DNA of 64,000 bases from Owenia fusiformis (GCA_903813345.2 CAIIXF020000009.1:28680740-28744739), one strand, 5' to 3'. Positions 56,401 through 61,750 are shown, counted from the first letter of the stretch. Notes: generated by a model not told the origin, from the sequence alone. Numbers and translations are program-made.

Positions 56401-58505
56401 TTATTCAATAGTGGACGCGTCCAAGTTAATGTCATCAGTAAAACCAGAGGGGTGTTAGGACTCCATACAGAGATTGCTAAAGGAATCTAAGGCATATAAT
56501 TGAGAGGTGGGTATGTTAAGGAAAATCAATTAAAAAAGGATTTTCCCATTTTGTCCTTACCAAAAGTGGTGACATATTGTTATGGTCTCTGACTTTTTGT
56601 GGATGGTGTTTGGCTGTTGTTGTTAGGCGTTTGTTCAGGTTGCAGGCCTGTCAACTTGGGAACACCTAACATGAGTGACTTGGAAATGTTGAACACCTCC
56701 CCTCAAAATGTGGACACCTTGGTCCAAATCTGAACACCTTGATCCAAATTTTGAACACCTTGGTTTAAATTGGTTTAAACATCTTGCCAAATTTTGAACA
56801 CCTCAAATTTTTCGCGCTTGCTACGCTCGCGTTTCAAACAGCCGTCAACAGGGGGGGGTAGGTATGCAAAATTTCGAACGGAATGCGTGACATATACGTA
56901 ATTCGCGTGAAAAGTCCGAACGATATGCGTACGTTTTTTTCCGGCGTTCTTATTTTTGCTGTGTAGACGATCTTTTTAAAAAAAATTTCTACAGAAATAT
57001 TTTTGCTTGACAATTACCAGGTAAAATGCGTATTTGCGTGACATTTTCTGTCACGCAAAAATAACAACTGGCGTGACTTCAAATTCTTCAGCAAATGCGT
57101 GACAAATACGCAAATTGCGGGACAGTTGACAGGCCTGAGGTTGTGACATTTTTCATGTTAATGCCTTGTATTATACTTAGTTACAGTCATAATACAGAGT
57201 GACAATTGATTCAGGCCTAGGCATAAGTGGTCTATGTTATGTATATTGAAAATGTGTCTGACTTATTCTATAAAAATCTCATTAGCTCACATGGTGAGCT
57301 TTTTGCAATCACTCACTTGTTATTTGAGGTTTATATGTAAATAGCCCTTCTAAATAAAGCCTTCAAAGTTAAATGATGCCAAATAAGTATTAGAATTCAA
57401 AACAGATATTATCAACTAAATATTAAGCCATTGAATGTATGGCATGCCTTCCTTTGCAACTGGCCTTGGTTGCTTCAAGAAAATCTTTCAATTTTAGCGC
57501 CTCGCCATTTGTCTCTCGGAAAATCACTCCTATAATGGAAGAAGAGGGCTGCATTGGATCTGAGGAAGTGTCATTAGCTGAAAGTGATACATGTAAAAAA
57601 TTCCCTTCCTCCCCAGAAGATTTAGGTATGTTATTATGCCATCTAAATTCCATCCCATTGTTGTAATATATGAGTAATACAAGTATTTATAATTTTGAGA
57701 ATTTTAATTCATCAAAAATTCAAAATGCTTCACAGTAGGGTGATTAATTTATTTGTTACATCCAAAGTAATGACCTGTTTGAATAACTATAATTCCAGGT
57801 GAACCTGTGTTGAAAAGGTCCAAAATACTAAACAATGTTTCAGATAAGACAAAAAGTAAGTATGAATGAAAATCTAGAACTGGCGGGAATAGTACATTTT
57901 AGAGGATATTATTTGGGTTATGTAAAGGCAGTAATGATAGATTTTTAGTTAGAATTCCGTTCATCATGTAACTTATTAATAGTGAATTCTCATCAAAAAG
58001 TAGTTTTAATTCTTAGAGAAACTACTCAATCAATAGACTTGGCCATAAACCTTTTTGTTCTCTCTTATTGTTGAAACTTCAATTGTTCATGTTGAAAGTG
58101 AATCAATTGCTTTTAAAATTAAAAAATGAGCATATAGTTTTTCCGTTTGGAACCTACTATCCTGCTTACTTAGTGAGAATTAAATTCCACTTGGTTATTT
58201 CAGAAAAAGGTTTATGTTCAAGTCTACTGATTGTGTAAGAGACATATCTTTTTTTCATTTCTCATTTATTCCAAATATAATATATAAAAATACAAAACAA
58301 TATTATTGCCTACGTTTTTCAACATTTTAGGCAATATCACATATCACATATCATTGAGAATCAAAAACATTTCAGGGTTATTCAGAATGAGAATAACTGG
58401 TACTTATAAGCTCTTAGAATTTATTCATGGACATTTGCCCAATTTTGCTTCTGTATGGTTCCAGGTAACTCAGGAGAGAAGTTATTTGAAGAAGAACCAT
58501 GGTAA
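32380..58505 (+). CDS. PARN: Poly(A)-specific ribonuclease PARN (18 exons; 5' exons not found)
   Basis: PARN is a DEDD-family 3'-to-5' exonuclease that shortens mRNA and small-RNA poly(A) tails in nucleus and cytoplasm. Eighteen exons joined at canonical sites total 1725 nt with no phase conflict, giving 574 residues plus stop. Family size is about 640, so roughly 60-65 N-terminal residues, including the first catalytic Asp and Glu, lie further 5' and were not found. In order the exons show the first nuclease half ([24 protein letters not shown]), an R3H-type segment ([15 protein letters not shown]), [11 protein letters not shown], the second nuclease half with [15 protein letters not shown] (third acid) and [20 protein letters not shown] (His and fourth acid), [12 protein letters not shown], an RRM ([11 protein letters not shown] and [13 protein letters not shown]), basic nuclear-localisation-like clusters (RKRRPP, PRKKA) and a short C-terminal tail, LFEEEPW. 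The last intron-rich part hosts a DIRS element. Polyadenylation signal at 58884. Confidence 0.95.
32577..32658 (+). CDS. PARN: PARN exon
   Basis: Bounded by ATTTCAG and CAG/GTTAGG. It completes the split lysine codon and encodes [20 protein letters not shown], a PARN signature. Ends in phase 0. Confidence 0.9.
32950..34380. repeat. ~475-bp tandem satellite core
   Basis: Three main copies are marked by AGGGGACCTC near 33397 and 33873 and by TTTCGATCCGACTTC near 33234, 33710 and, diverged, 34190 and 34320. Partial extra copies are present at the right. Rich in TAGGTCAAA. Confidence 0.85.
34430..34615. repeat. TATCC/TTCC-type microsatellite
   Basis: Irregular pyrimidine-rich TATCC, TTCC and CTATC units between the satellite core and the 3' hairpin of the Helitron-like element. 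Confidence 0.8.
34771..34831 (+). CDS. PARN: PARN exon
   Basis: Bounded by AATTTCAG and AAG/GTAAGC. It encodes [20 protein letters not shown], strongly PARN-like. Phase 0 in, 1 out. It starts 50 bp after the end of the Helitron-like insertion. Confidence 0.92.
34838..35130 (+). repeat. Decayed duplicates of the next PARN intron/exon junction
   Basis: The sequence before the true acceptor at 35943 (from ATTATTACTACAGTTGCATT through GGAATCTCATATTTAAC) is repeated about 965 bp upstream at 34848-34990. A shorter second copy lies at 35060-35125 (TTTCTATTTCAAGGAATCTC). The copied exon starts contain changes and an early stop (ATC TCA TAA), so they are pseudo-exons. Confidence 0.75.
35327..35450. 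repeat. 31-bp tandem repeat
   Basis: About four copies of a unit containing ATCCCACATCATTTGAGAC followed by TGAATCTCATCT, period 31, in a PARN intron. Confidence 0.9.
35943..36114 (+). CDS. PARN: PARN exon
   Basis: Bounded by TTTCAAG and TATG/GTAAGT. It encodes [19 protein letters not shown] and ends with [12 protein letters not shown], matching the IPYLxxEEExxLR and IPEDQKKFID blocks of PARN. Phase 1 in, 2 out. The donor region is triplicated downstream. Confidence 0.93.
36107..36274 (+). repeat. 56-bp triplication including the exon's splice donor
   Basis: GATATATGG starts at 36107, 36163 and 36219. Copy 1 carries the working donor GGTAAGTG; copies 2 and 3 read GGTAGCTG and GGTAGATG. The exon end was therefore duplicated and the extra donors have decayed. 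Confidence 0.85.
36540..36644 (+). CDS. PARN: PARN exon
   Basis: Bounded by ATTTTCAG and CTCAG/GTATGT. It encodes [17 protein letters not shown], the R3H-type core. Phase 2 in and out. Confidence 0.93.
36908..37034 (+). CDS. PARN: PARN exon
   Basis: Bounded by GATTTTAG and TGG/GTAAGC. It encodes [20 protein letters not shown] and a charged helix, [12 protein letters not shown]. Phase 2 in, 0 out. Confidence 0.9.
37272..37328 (+). CDS. PARN: PARN exon
   Basis: Bounded by TTTGCAG and TCA/GTAAGT. It encodes [19 protein letters not shown]. Phase 0 both ends. The next intron is 5.9 kb and holds the foldback element. Confidence 0.92.
37690..37705. promoter_or_regulatory. X-box-like palindrome GGTTGCTATAGCAACC (left arm, site 1)
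   Basis: A perfect 16-bp palindrome matching the RFX-factor X-box pattern (GTTGCYATRGCAAC type). Repeated at 38251, 41984 and 42547. Confidence 0.6.
38054..38091. promoter_or_regulatory. X-box-like pair TTACCATGGAAAC and GTTGCCATAGCAAC
   Basis: Two RFX-type sites 24 bp apart, 38054-38066 and 38078-38091. The inverted counterparts in the right arm are 42159-42172 (GTTGCTATGGCAAC) and 42184-42196 (TTTCCATGGTAA type). Confidence 0.55.
38251..38266. promoter_or_regulatory. X-box-like palindrome GGTTGCTATAGCAACC (left arm, site 2)
   Basis: Identical to the site at 37690, in the second sub-repeat of the left arm. Confidence 0.6.
39611..41129 (-). pseudogene. Foldback-internal protein of a transposon-associated family
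   Basis: Read on the minus strand, frames in sequence give a Ser-rich start within the right arm ([14 protein letters not shown]), a block [20 protein letters not shown] followed by [18 protein letters not shown] (40569-40390) and a helical middle (40181-39972). The last block (39967-39611) contains [17 protein letters not shown] and [11 protein letters not shown]. DxTxEQTIN and YIxDGNAx...DFVTDxY-like blocks recur in a multi-copy protein family of coral, fish and other marine genomes that I take to be mobile-element coding of unknown function. Reading needs several frame changes, so this copy is probably broken or spliced. Confidence 0.45.
41984..41999. promoter_or_regulatory. X-box-like palindrome (right arm, site 1)
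   Basis: GGTTGCTATAGCAACC, the inverted-arm counterpart of 38251-38266. Confidence 0.6.
42547..42562. promoter_or_regulatory. X-box-like palindrome (right arm, site 2)
   Basis: GGTTGCTATAGCAACC, the inverted-arm counterpart of 37690-37705. Confidence 0.6.
43241..43318 (+). CDS. PARN: PARN exon with third catalytic acid
   Basis: Bounded by ATTATAG and GAG/GTATGT, 26 whole codons. It encodes [19 protein letters not shown]; the Asp of GHNMFLD corresponds to the third DEDD residue. Confidence 0.95.
43561..43723 (+). CDS. PARN: PARN exon
   Basis: Bounded by TATTTCAG and ATAG/GTTAGT. It encodes [18 protein letters not shown], a PARN hallmark (PRLLDTKLMAxxxPFKD). Phase 0 in, 1 out. Confidence 0.95.
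44040..44185. mobile_element. Possible 146-bp MITE
   Basis: TAATGATTTGTGGGTGATT at the left is matched in inverted form by AATCATCCACAAATCATT at the right. Short, non-coding, in a PARN intron. Confidence 0.4.
44276..44386 (+). CDS. PARN: PARN exon with fourth catalytic acid
   Basis: Bounded by GTTACAG and TTAG/GTAATT. It encodes [20 protein letters not shown]; the His and the Asp of HEAGYDA correspond to conserved active-site positions of PARN. Phase 1 both ends. Confidence 0.95.
   Translation, partial: RLSMVSLTMKIIVIVSMRLVTMLTSLDSVTLEWLTT
44690..45199. repeat. 46-bp tandem array in PARN intron
   Basis: About eleven copies of a unit including AAATGATTTCAGCATTATTG and GTTGATCAATATCTTA, period 46, very homogeneous. 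Each unit contains ATTTCAG, an acceptor-like sequence, just upstream of the true acceptor at 45237. Confidence 0.95.
45238..45307 (+). CDS. PARN: PARN exon
   Basis: Bounded by GTTACAG and ACAG/GTAACC. It encodes [20 protein letters not shown]. Phase 1 in, 2 out. Confidence 0.88.
45678..45733 (+). CDS. PARN: PARN exon
   Basis: Bounded by GATTTTAG and GAAG/GTATGT. It encodes [17 protein letters not shown], matching the conserved FLMRVxDIPYLNL segment. Phase 2 in, 1 out. Confidence 0.92.
46083..46169 (+). CDS. PARN: PARN exon, RRM first half
   Basis: Bounded by CATTACAG and GTGG/GTAAGT. It encodes [20 protein letters not shown]. Phase 1 both ends. Confidence 0.93.
46634..46708 (+). CDS. PARN: PARN exon, RRM second half
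   Basis: Bounded by TTTGAAG and CATG/GTAAGT. It encodes [20 protein letters not shown], the W-x-DDTSAFVxL RRM strand of PARN. Phase 1 both ends. Confidence 0.92.
47690..49300. repeat. 90-bp minisatellite, split by a MITE
   Basis: CTGTAGGGGATATATTATTA recurs at 48839, 48929, 49019, 49109 and 49199 with exact 90-bp spacing, and in diverged form at 47971 and 48651. The unit alternates CACTCTCTTTGCAATCATTT and CACTCATTG.ACAACCATTT halves of ~45 bp. Because 90 is divisible by three, a 189-codon open frame (48681-49250) appears; it is not a gene. Confidence 0.92.
47986..48572. mobile_element. 587-bp mariner-like MITE with TA duplication
   Basis: It begins CAGGGTGGTCAAAAAAACTG and ends with the inverted CGTTTTTTTTGACCACCCTG; TA lies on both sides. 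The inverted arms continue, diverged, for about 220 bp each (CATTCAATTTCCTAC, CATATTTCATGACCATC shared). It splits one unit of the 90-bp minisatellite, so the array is older. No transposase. Confidence 0.8.
50182..50554. mobile_element. 373-bp MITE, CAGGCCTC ends
   Basis: CAGGCCTCATAGACTTCCA is matched inverted by TGGAAGTCTAGGAGGCCTG, and CATCAGTTCCG by CGGAACTGATG. The centre has two copies of a unit containing CGCGAACCACAATACTGTG. Target duplication unclear. Confidence 0.65.
50755..50941 (+). CDS. PARN: PARN exon, post-RRM with basic clusters
   Basis: Bounded by ATTACAG and TTGA/GTAAGT. It encodes [19 protein letters not shown], then SRKRRPP and PPRKKAS, likely nuclear localisation sequence. 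Phase 1 in, 2 out. The DIRS element starts 44 bp after its donor. Confidence 0.88.
51000..51147 (+). repeat. DIRS left inverted terminal repeat
   Basis: Inverted match to 56365-56511, with only isolated differences visible. Confidence 0.9.
51198..53087 (+). CDS. DIRS ORF1 (gag-like)
   Basis: 629 codons from ATG 51198. An upstream in-frame ATG at 51117 lies inside the terminal repeat and is less likely. The N-terminal half is Ser/Gln/Asn-rich and probably disordered. A basic segment near 51890-51980 ([14 protein letters not shown]) precedes a conserved-looking helical region ([19 protein letters not shown], then [15 protein letters not shown]). The C-terminus is an Asn/Arg run encoded by CAACAACAA-type repeats, ending in KSGFKKRK. 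No zinc knuckle was seen. Position and composition fit the putative nucleocapsid protein of DIRS elements. Confidence 0.75.
   Translation: MENNKSSVVKDINLNSTMNYNVNEQLEDGQIPDFSSQLQRDSSNLLQGNIFSGEENPTPGSMPSHTITSGIDIDNNINSDFMNRGLIPPGNEGHDMNSQGKDLTCQSNFNPTLDTRDSGLTSLPGTEVQDTSNFQHQHPTTGRDFIQSNSLNSIGFRATNTLPSKRFSKSQQQQHSELRTYQNQQPGLASSISPDMVQDIIKGLTPTLELLVANKQLDVELLGETTNRSRSAKRREVQRAKKRTVSPSSLQYVSPDRASSPKRARSDHPYSEVDSPVTSPAHMRRDSNNPKDSDSSNSDNDHDLICWKNCVKLIKNAFPSHFKTTTDYNTETQTENRPLGLQTLGKKSTSSDTTKGLPIGPSVLQNFANINQELANKKNMNDTNFLLRPKRSFTSLKEDEHFYKKSILNGTTKELVPHSMKLSDLASTSYQLPAKHHKLLEESARAPLRHLSHTEWILGTTGKIIAENFSENEDLVNLITTASTMVNKATRDTISNVTNVILTQRDRVSSKFRKSDAEALRNLPIDTKFLFPEEDLKNICEGSDKSKTSKALQDLASNWKNRKQNYDKSSNNNSNRSSNQHSNFNRNNFNNNNNNRNNNRNNNRGNFSDRSTSTKSNNNNNKSGFKKRK
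52900..53070 (+). repeat. AAC-rich microsatellite in ORF1 tail
   Basis: CAACAACAACA and AGAAACAAC units encode Asn/Arg in ORF1 and a Thr-rich shadow in the next frame. Confidence 0.85.
53104..55185 (+). CDS. DIRS reverse transcriptase-RNase H polyprotein
   Basis: From ATG 53104 (MSQPRLPPF), 17 bases after the ORF1 stop; the frame is open further upstream but only over the ORF1 repeat. RT motifs: [31 protein letters not shown] (motif A Asp), [20 protein letters not shown] (motif C). RNase [14 protein letters not shown] (Asp), NWLELAAVL (Glu), [16 protein letters not shown] (Asp) and NRRADALSR (Asp), so all four acidic residues are present. Beyond that, [20 protein letters not shown] and [11 protein letters not shown] correspond to the region after RNase H where DIRS elements carry a methyltransferase-related segment. 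The ORF ends inside the recombinase ORF. No break seen. Confidence 0.92.
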   Translation: MSQPRLPPFSPMSQLGPVGGRIQLHLKNWELITKDQWILNVIKHGYMPQLVNNPPLTKNFNNFESASKTKALLLQNIVDLLIQKQAVEETDYNTPGHYSIIFLRQKPNGDYRPIIDLSLLNKHIICPKFKMETSAKISNSLQKGEWATSIDYRDAYYHIPIAKPFRKFLRFVINNKVYQFKTLPFGMSTSPYVFTRVTLAIGAFLHFQGILTHQYLDDWLIRAPSAQQCQIWTQTVLSVTEKLGFVINREKSELIPTQIFKYIGTQYNLILGLTYPPQDRIQKILEIAQLFTNTLSQPTRQWTKLLGLLASAEKNIPWGRLYMRPIQQCLASQMSPTKSLETPIYINQEVINTLKWWMDEQNLLMGQPLGMFVPDHTIFTDASETMWGAHMDSVEINGFWSPSEMRNHINWLELAAVLKVLHKLNHLLVPQANILVCLDNTTALSYINKQGGTKSKSLLTLSQEILIWCKNHQINIRAQHIAGSLNRRADALSRDRIVNTEWSLLPQIVKRLWQIWETPQLDLMATCHNNKLPLYVSPVPDQNSWGTDAMSIPWDNLNFYIFPPTSMIDKVLTKMRTHNCEAIMIAPKWPNQPWFTQILELLTDYPRTLPVSQKLLKMPKTSMFHQTPEIFALHACKLSTTPSKNKAFLQKCLFESQNHQGGNPQINSMIPGGTPSLFGVMNGIQIHAKQIFL
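54960..56084 (+). CDS. DIRS tyrosine recombinase
   Basis: The third frame, overlapping the end of the RT ORF; the frame is open from 53211 but protein-like sequence starts near 54960, so how it starts is open (in-frame ATGs at 54648 and 54681, frameshift or splicing). A SAM-like N-terminal domain ([34 protein letters not shown]) is followed by the catalytic domain: first Arg in [13 protein letters not shown]-x-x-R in [13 protein letters not shown] of [12 protein letters not shown], and the nucleophile Tyr in FYLRD (codon 56001). All catalytic positions are present. It integrates the circular DNA intermediate. Confidence 0.9.
   Translation, partial: KDKHVSPDSGNFCPSRLQIVNDTLKKQGFSTEVSLRISESSRRKSTNKLYDSRWNTFTVWCYERNSDPCQADIPLVAEFLLYLHQTKKLSIPTIEGYRTAINTVLKKSSDIDLTDNSLIGDLIRSFKLENLTPRNMVPKWNLVFVLNALSKAPFEPMATAELKFTSWKTLFLLLMASGKRRSDIHALDFRRLKWSESRDQVTMYPFIGFLPKSLSAAEGESRFQPILIKALTTLVNRDSPDRTLCPLRALRYYLQATVSTRGNRNRLFIPYKAGYTGDIHVNTISSWVKNLILYTYKNSQETDYQINSIKTHETRALSASLAVQANLSVTAVLKACSWANHNTFTSFYLRDTSVIEGELRKLGPMMVAGSLYNI
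56229..56320 (+). repeat. DIRS internal complementary region
   Basis: Contains GGCATATAATTGAGAGG, complementary to the left end including its extension, directly followed by sequence complementary to the right extension (GGGAAAATCCTTTTTTAATT). The junction AATAATACT/GGGAAAATCC near 56265 marks the two ends of the element. Confidence 0.85.
56365..56511 (+). repeat. DIRS right inverted terminal repeat
   Basis: Inverted copy of 51000-51147. The outer extension runs to 56547. Confidence 0.9.
56643..57137. mobile_element. 495-bp MITE, CAGGCCTGTCAACT ends, AGGTTG duplication
   Basis: CAGGCCTGTCAACT and AGTTGACAGGCCTG are perfect inverted ends. AGGTTG flanks both sides (56637-56642 and 57138-57143). 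The interior has GAACACCTTG-type and GCGTGACA-type repeats. Inserted in the same PARN intron as the DIRS element, 95 bp beyond it. Confidence 0.75.
57290..57340. repeat. Solo 5'-hairpin fragment of the 59980 element family
   Basis: AGCTCACATGGTGAGCT (57294-57310) followed by GCAATCACTCACTTGT matches the start of the 59980-61068 element; the rest is absent. Confidence 0.6.
57498..57625 (+). CDS. PARN: PARN exon, acidic C-terminal region
   Basis: Bounded by CAATTTTAG and TTAG/GTATGT. The split GA/C codon gives Asp, then [17 protein letters not shown] and EEVSLAESD. Low conservation is expected in this tail; the call rests on phase (2 in, 1 out) and splice sites. An upstream in-frame ATG at 57439 is intronic. 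Confidence 0.75.
57799..57855 (+). CDS. PARN: PARN exon
   Basis: Bounded by ATTCCAG and AAAA/GTAAGT. It encodes [19 protein letters not shown], a basic tail segment. Phase 1 both ends. Confidence 0.75.
58465..58505 (+). CDS. PARN: PARN terminal exon
   Basis: After GGTTCCAG. It encodes [13 protein letters not shown] and a TAA at 58503-58505. The short acidic-aromatic end resembles the C-terminus of other PARN proteins (LFE....W). Confidence 0.8.
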
Positions 58506-58883
58506 CACGGTGACCATAGTGACAAGCCTGAAAATGTGTACCATGTTATACTGTATATATTGGGAGTTCATGTTTGTGTCTACAGTGACAATGTATATGA
58601 AGTATGCCAGCACAACTAGGATTAATGACGTTTAAACCACATAAGTAGTGAAATTCTGTCACAAGGCTTTGCCAATGTGTCACTAGAGACAATACATGTA
58701 CAGAACTTATGGACTACATCAACCCATAAAGAAATGTGTCACCAGAGACACTATAATTACAATTATCAACTAGACCAGACAAATGAAATTCCAGTTGGCA
58801 TACAGAAAACTTAACATGACTAGTGTTGTATATGTTTTCCAATTATATCAAATTTACATGTATATGATTATTATGTTGCTTGT

Positions 58884-58889
58884 AATAAA
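58884..58889 (+). promoter_or_regulatory. PARN: PARN polyadenylation signal
   Basis: AATAAA, 380 bases after the stop codon; the first canonical signal downstream of the gene. Confidence 0.65.
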
Positions 58890-59100
58890 GTCATTAAATT
58901 ATCAACTTTTTATATCCTCTCACCATTTAGTGTGAGGCCATATTGCCGACGTACTATAGGTGCTTGTCCATCCATACTTCTAACCAGTGTTTCCTCAACA
59001 CCTTGTCATTGTTCTTATTTATTTGAATTTTCTTTCAACCTTACAGAATTAATTTCATTATCTAAATACGAATTGAGATATCTTTTCAAACATGGCTGCT

Positions 59101-59319
59101 CAGGCCCGTAGCCAGAGGGGGGGTTCGAACCCCCCCCCCCCTCCCCCCCCCCGGCCAAAAAATATTTTAAAATCATGCAGTTTTTCACCATTCTGAGCAT
59201 TTTTTAAGTGATTTTGGCCATATTTAGAACAAAATTGTCACAAAAGTGAACCCTCCTGGAATTTTTCGAAAAGTGAACCCCCCTCCCCCCCCCCTTGGCA
59301 AATCCTGGCTACGGGCCTG
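59101..59319. mobile_element. 219-bp MITE, CAGGCCCGTAGCCAG family
   Basis: CAGGCCCGTAGCCAG at the left and CTGGCTACGGGCCTG at the right, with C-rich runs next to both ends. Same family as 22209-23183 but shorter, lacking the internal tandem. Target duplication unclear. Confidence 0.75.
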
Positions 59320-59979
59320 TTGTTATTCATATTTCAAGGAAGGAATAGACACTCATTCAAAACACATTTCAAAACCAATGCAACCCTTATATTATTATTA
59401 GTTATTGTGAAAATTATATAGATTATAGAAGGGTGCTCTCAACTCGACTTTGTTGCACCTTTAAGGTAGAATATTTAATTTTTATTTCCCCAAAACGTGA
59501 CCTCATCCTACCATGGATTCCATGATGTTGAATATAAAAAGGTTTCATTACTATGTATCCTGAAACAGGTGATGTGATGATGTTGAAATGATGTTGCTCT
59601 AAGATAATCAGGGCTCAATGGTTCTGTCTAATTGTGAATGACATTTTGAAACAAAACCAATCTCCCAAATCAAAATTTTACGCACATTCTGTACATGCAT
59701 GATAGTATGGATCAGATTCAATTTTGATTATAATGCGAAAGTTCACACATGTTTCTGTCATATGTTACATATACTATCAATTGATTTTTACCTTATATAT
59801 ACAAGTGTTGCATTTAATGTTTGATCCTATAAGGCTCAATACACCAATCCAGTTAATTAAAGCATGCCACCTTTCAGTTATGTCGCATCGTGGTAAGCCA
59901 CGCCCTCTCCATCTCTATCCTTCTGGATGATGCAACAGAGAGAGAGATGCTATGTTCGATTTTAAGCACAATGGTCTTG

Positions 59980-61068
59980 TTAGCTCAGATGGTGAGCTAT
60001 TGCAATCACTCACTTGTCCGTTCGTCTGTCTGTCTGTCTCTGTCTGTCTGTTGCCTATTTTGAAAATGGCTGCCATTTTTGTCTCGCGAAATTCACTGTT
60101 TGACCATTTGTTTCAAAACCTCTGTCGATAGGATTCCCGTTTTAAGTTATATTTGTTCAACATCAATACAGAAAACTCCCTTATGACTCATAGTTCAAAA
60201 GCTCGCCTGTTTTCGAAATGGTCAGGTGTCCTGCATTGTAAAAAGCCATGTTACTGTTAAGAGTAGTTGTATGAAATAATTTTGTTTAAAAGAATCGGCA
60301 AAATAATTTATCCGTTTTTTAATTTTCAGCCATTTTAGTTAACATTGATTTGGCCATCTAGCTCGCGAAATCCACTTTTGGACCATTTGCCTTAAAACGT
60401 CTGTCAATAGGATTCCCGTTTTAAGTTATTTTTGTTCAACATCAATGTAGAAAACTCCTCTGTGACTCCTGGATCAAAAGCTCGCCTATTTTTAAAATGG
60501 TCGCCATTTTTGTTTCGCAGAATTCACTTTTGACCCATTTCCTAGCTTCACAAATAATTTCAGGTGTCCTGTATTGTAAAAATCCATGTCACTGTAAAGA
60601 GTAGTTGCATGAAATAATTTTGTTACAAAAAATCGGCAAAAAGTTATGTCCGTTTTTTTTATTTTCAGCCATTTTAGTTAACATTGATTTGTCCATATGT
60701 CTCGCGAAATCCACTTTTGGACCATTCGCCTTAAAACCTCTGTCGATAGGATTCCCGTTTTAAGTTATTTTTGTTCAACATCAATACAGAAAACTCCCCT
60801 ATGACTCCTGGTTCAAAAGCTTGCCTATTTTCGAAAAAGTCGCCATTTTTGTCTTGCGAAATTCACTTGTGGCCCATTTTCTAGCTTTACAAAAAATTTC
60901 AGGTGTCCTGCATTGTAAAAAGTCATGTCACTGTAAAGAGTAGTTATATGAAATAATTTTGTTACAACAAATCGGCAAAAATTACATCCATTTTTTTATT
61001 TTCTGCCATTTTAGCCATGATTCACTTTTGAGCAACACAATGTGAGCCCAGTACCCACGGTACTATTT
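59980..61068. mobile_element. Hairpin-bounded tandem-core repeat element
   Basis: Starts with hairpin AGCTCAGATGGTGAGCT (59982-59998), then (TCTG)n, then about three tandem units of roughly 300-350 bp sharing CTCGCGAAATCCACTTTTGG, AGGATTCCCGTTTTAAGTTA and AGGTGTCCTGCATTGTAAAA, and ends with hairpin AGTACCCACGGTACT (61050-61064). The layout resembles the two Helitron-like elements, but the CTAG end is not present. Confidence 0.5.
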
Positions 61069-61272
61069 ATATAAGACTGAAAGTGTGTGGTAGCCTCAAT
61101 TTAAAATCGAGCACACAAGCACCATCCATATTTCATTGAATCACGTGGGGTCACGTTCTGGCCTGTCAGTGGAGAGGTTAAGCTAACGATGTTTTTCACA
61201 ACGTAACCGTGAATTACTTCCTGCGAAAGCTATTTGGATTTTGATATAATAGCTTTCCCACGGAGCATTTGG

Positions 61273-61750
61273 ACAGCTCAATGATCGTGACCTTTGAAAT
61301 CGAATTAAGTCGATCCGCGGCTTACTTTTGGTCTCTAACTGTGTCTTTCATCAGTATCATCAATCCGTGTAAGTATTGGAGCGCTGGAGTACTTCTTTTT
61401 CGATCAAGACTTGTAATTGTTAGTCGATTGAATCGTTTTACTGCCAAATTCCAATATGGCGGTTTCTGCTCGGACATTTTCGTAAATCTCCGGAGGTTGT
61501 CCGAACCTAACTAATTCTCAAAATTCATTTCGTTCGTTGCGTATCTCGCACCTAGCAAACCGCCATATTGGAAATAGGTCTGTAAAACTTTAACTCGATG
61601 AACAATTTACAAGTCTTGATCGAAAAAGAAGTACTCCAGCGCTCCAATACTTACACGGATTGATGATACTGATGTAAGACACAGTTAGAGACCAAAAGTA
61701 AGCCGCGGATCGACTTAATTCAATTTCAAAGGTCACTATTGATCAGCTGT
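61273..61750. mobile_element. 478-bp inverted-repeat element upstream of the fucosyltransferase gene
   Basis: Arms of about 200 bp (61273-61477 and 61550-61750) are almost perfectly inverted: AAGTCGATCCGCGGCTTACT, GTGTAAGTATTGGAGCGCTG and ATCAAGACTTGTAA are found in both. Both arms contain CCAATATGGCGG, a YY1-like site. A plus-strand frame (61269-61514) is not convincing as a gene. Confidence 0.75.

Larger units (their letters stand above)
50985..56547 (+). mobile_element. DIRS-type tyrosine-recombinase retrotransposon, 5.56 kb, structurally complete
   Basis: Inverted terminal repeats: left 51000-51147 and right 56365-56511 (about 148 bp, near-identical, ending CCCACCTCTCAATTATATGC). Each has its own outer extension, AGTATTATTACACAT at the left and TTAAGGAAAATCAATT to GGATTTTCCC at the right. 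An internal complementary region at about 56229-56320 carries the complements of both extensions joined head to head (AATAATACT then GGGAAAATCC), the template used to close the circular intermediate in DIRS elements. Three overlapping ORFs (gag-like, RT/RNase H, tyrosine recombinase) are open throughout. No target duplication is expected or seen. It sits in a PARN intron in sense orientation. Open ORFs and matched repeats suggest a young copy. Confidence 0.92.

Noticed and set aside
61269-61514. 81-codon frame upstream of the fucosyltransferase gene
   Set aside because: Sits in one arm of an inverted repeat and ends in the loop; no family resemblance.
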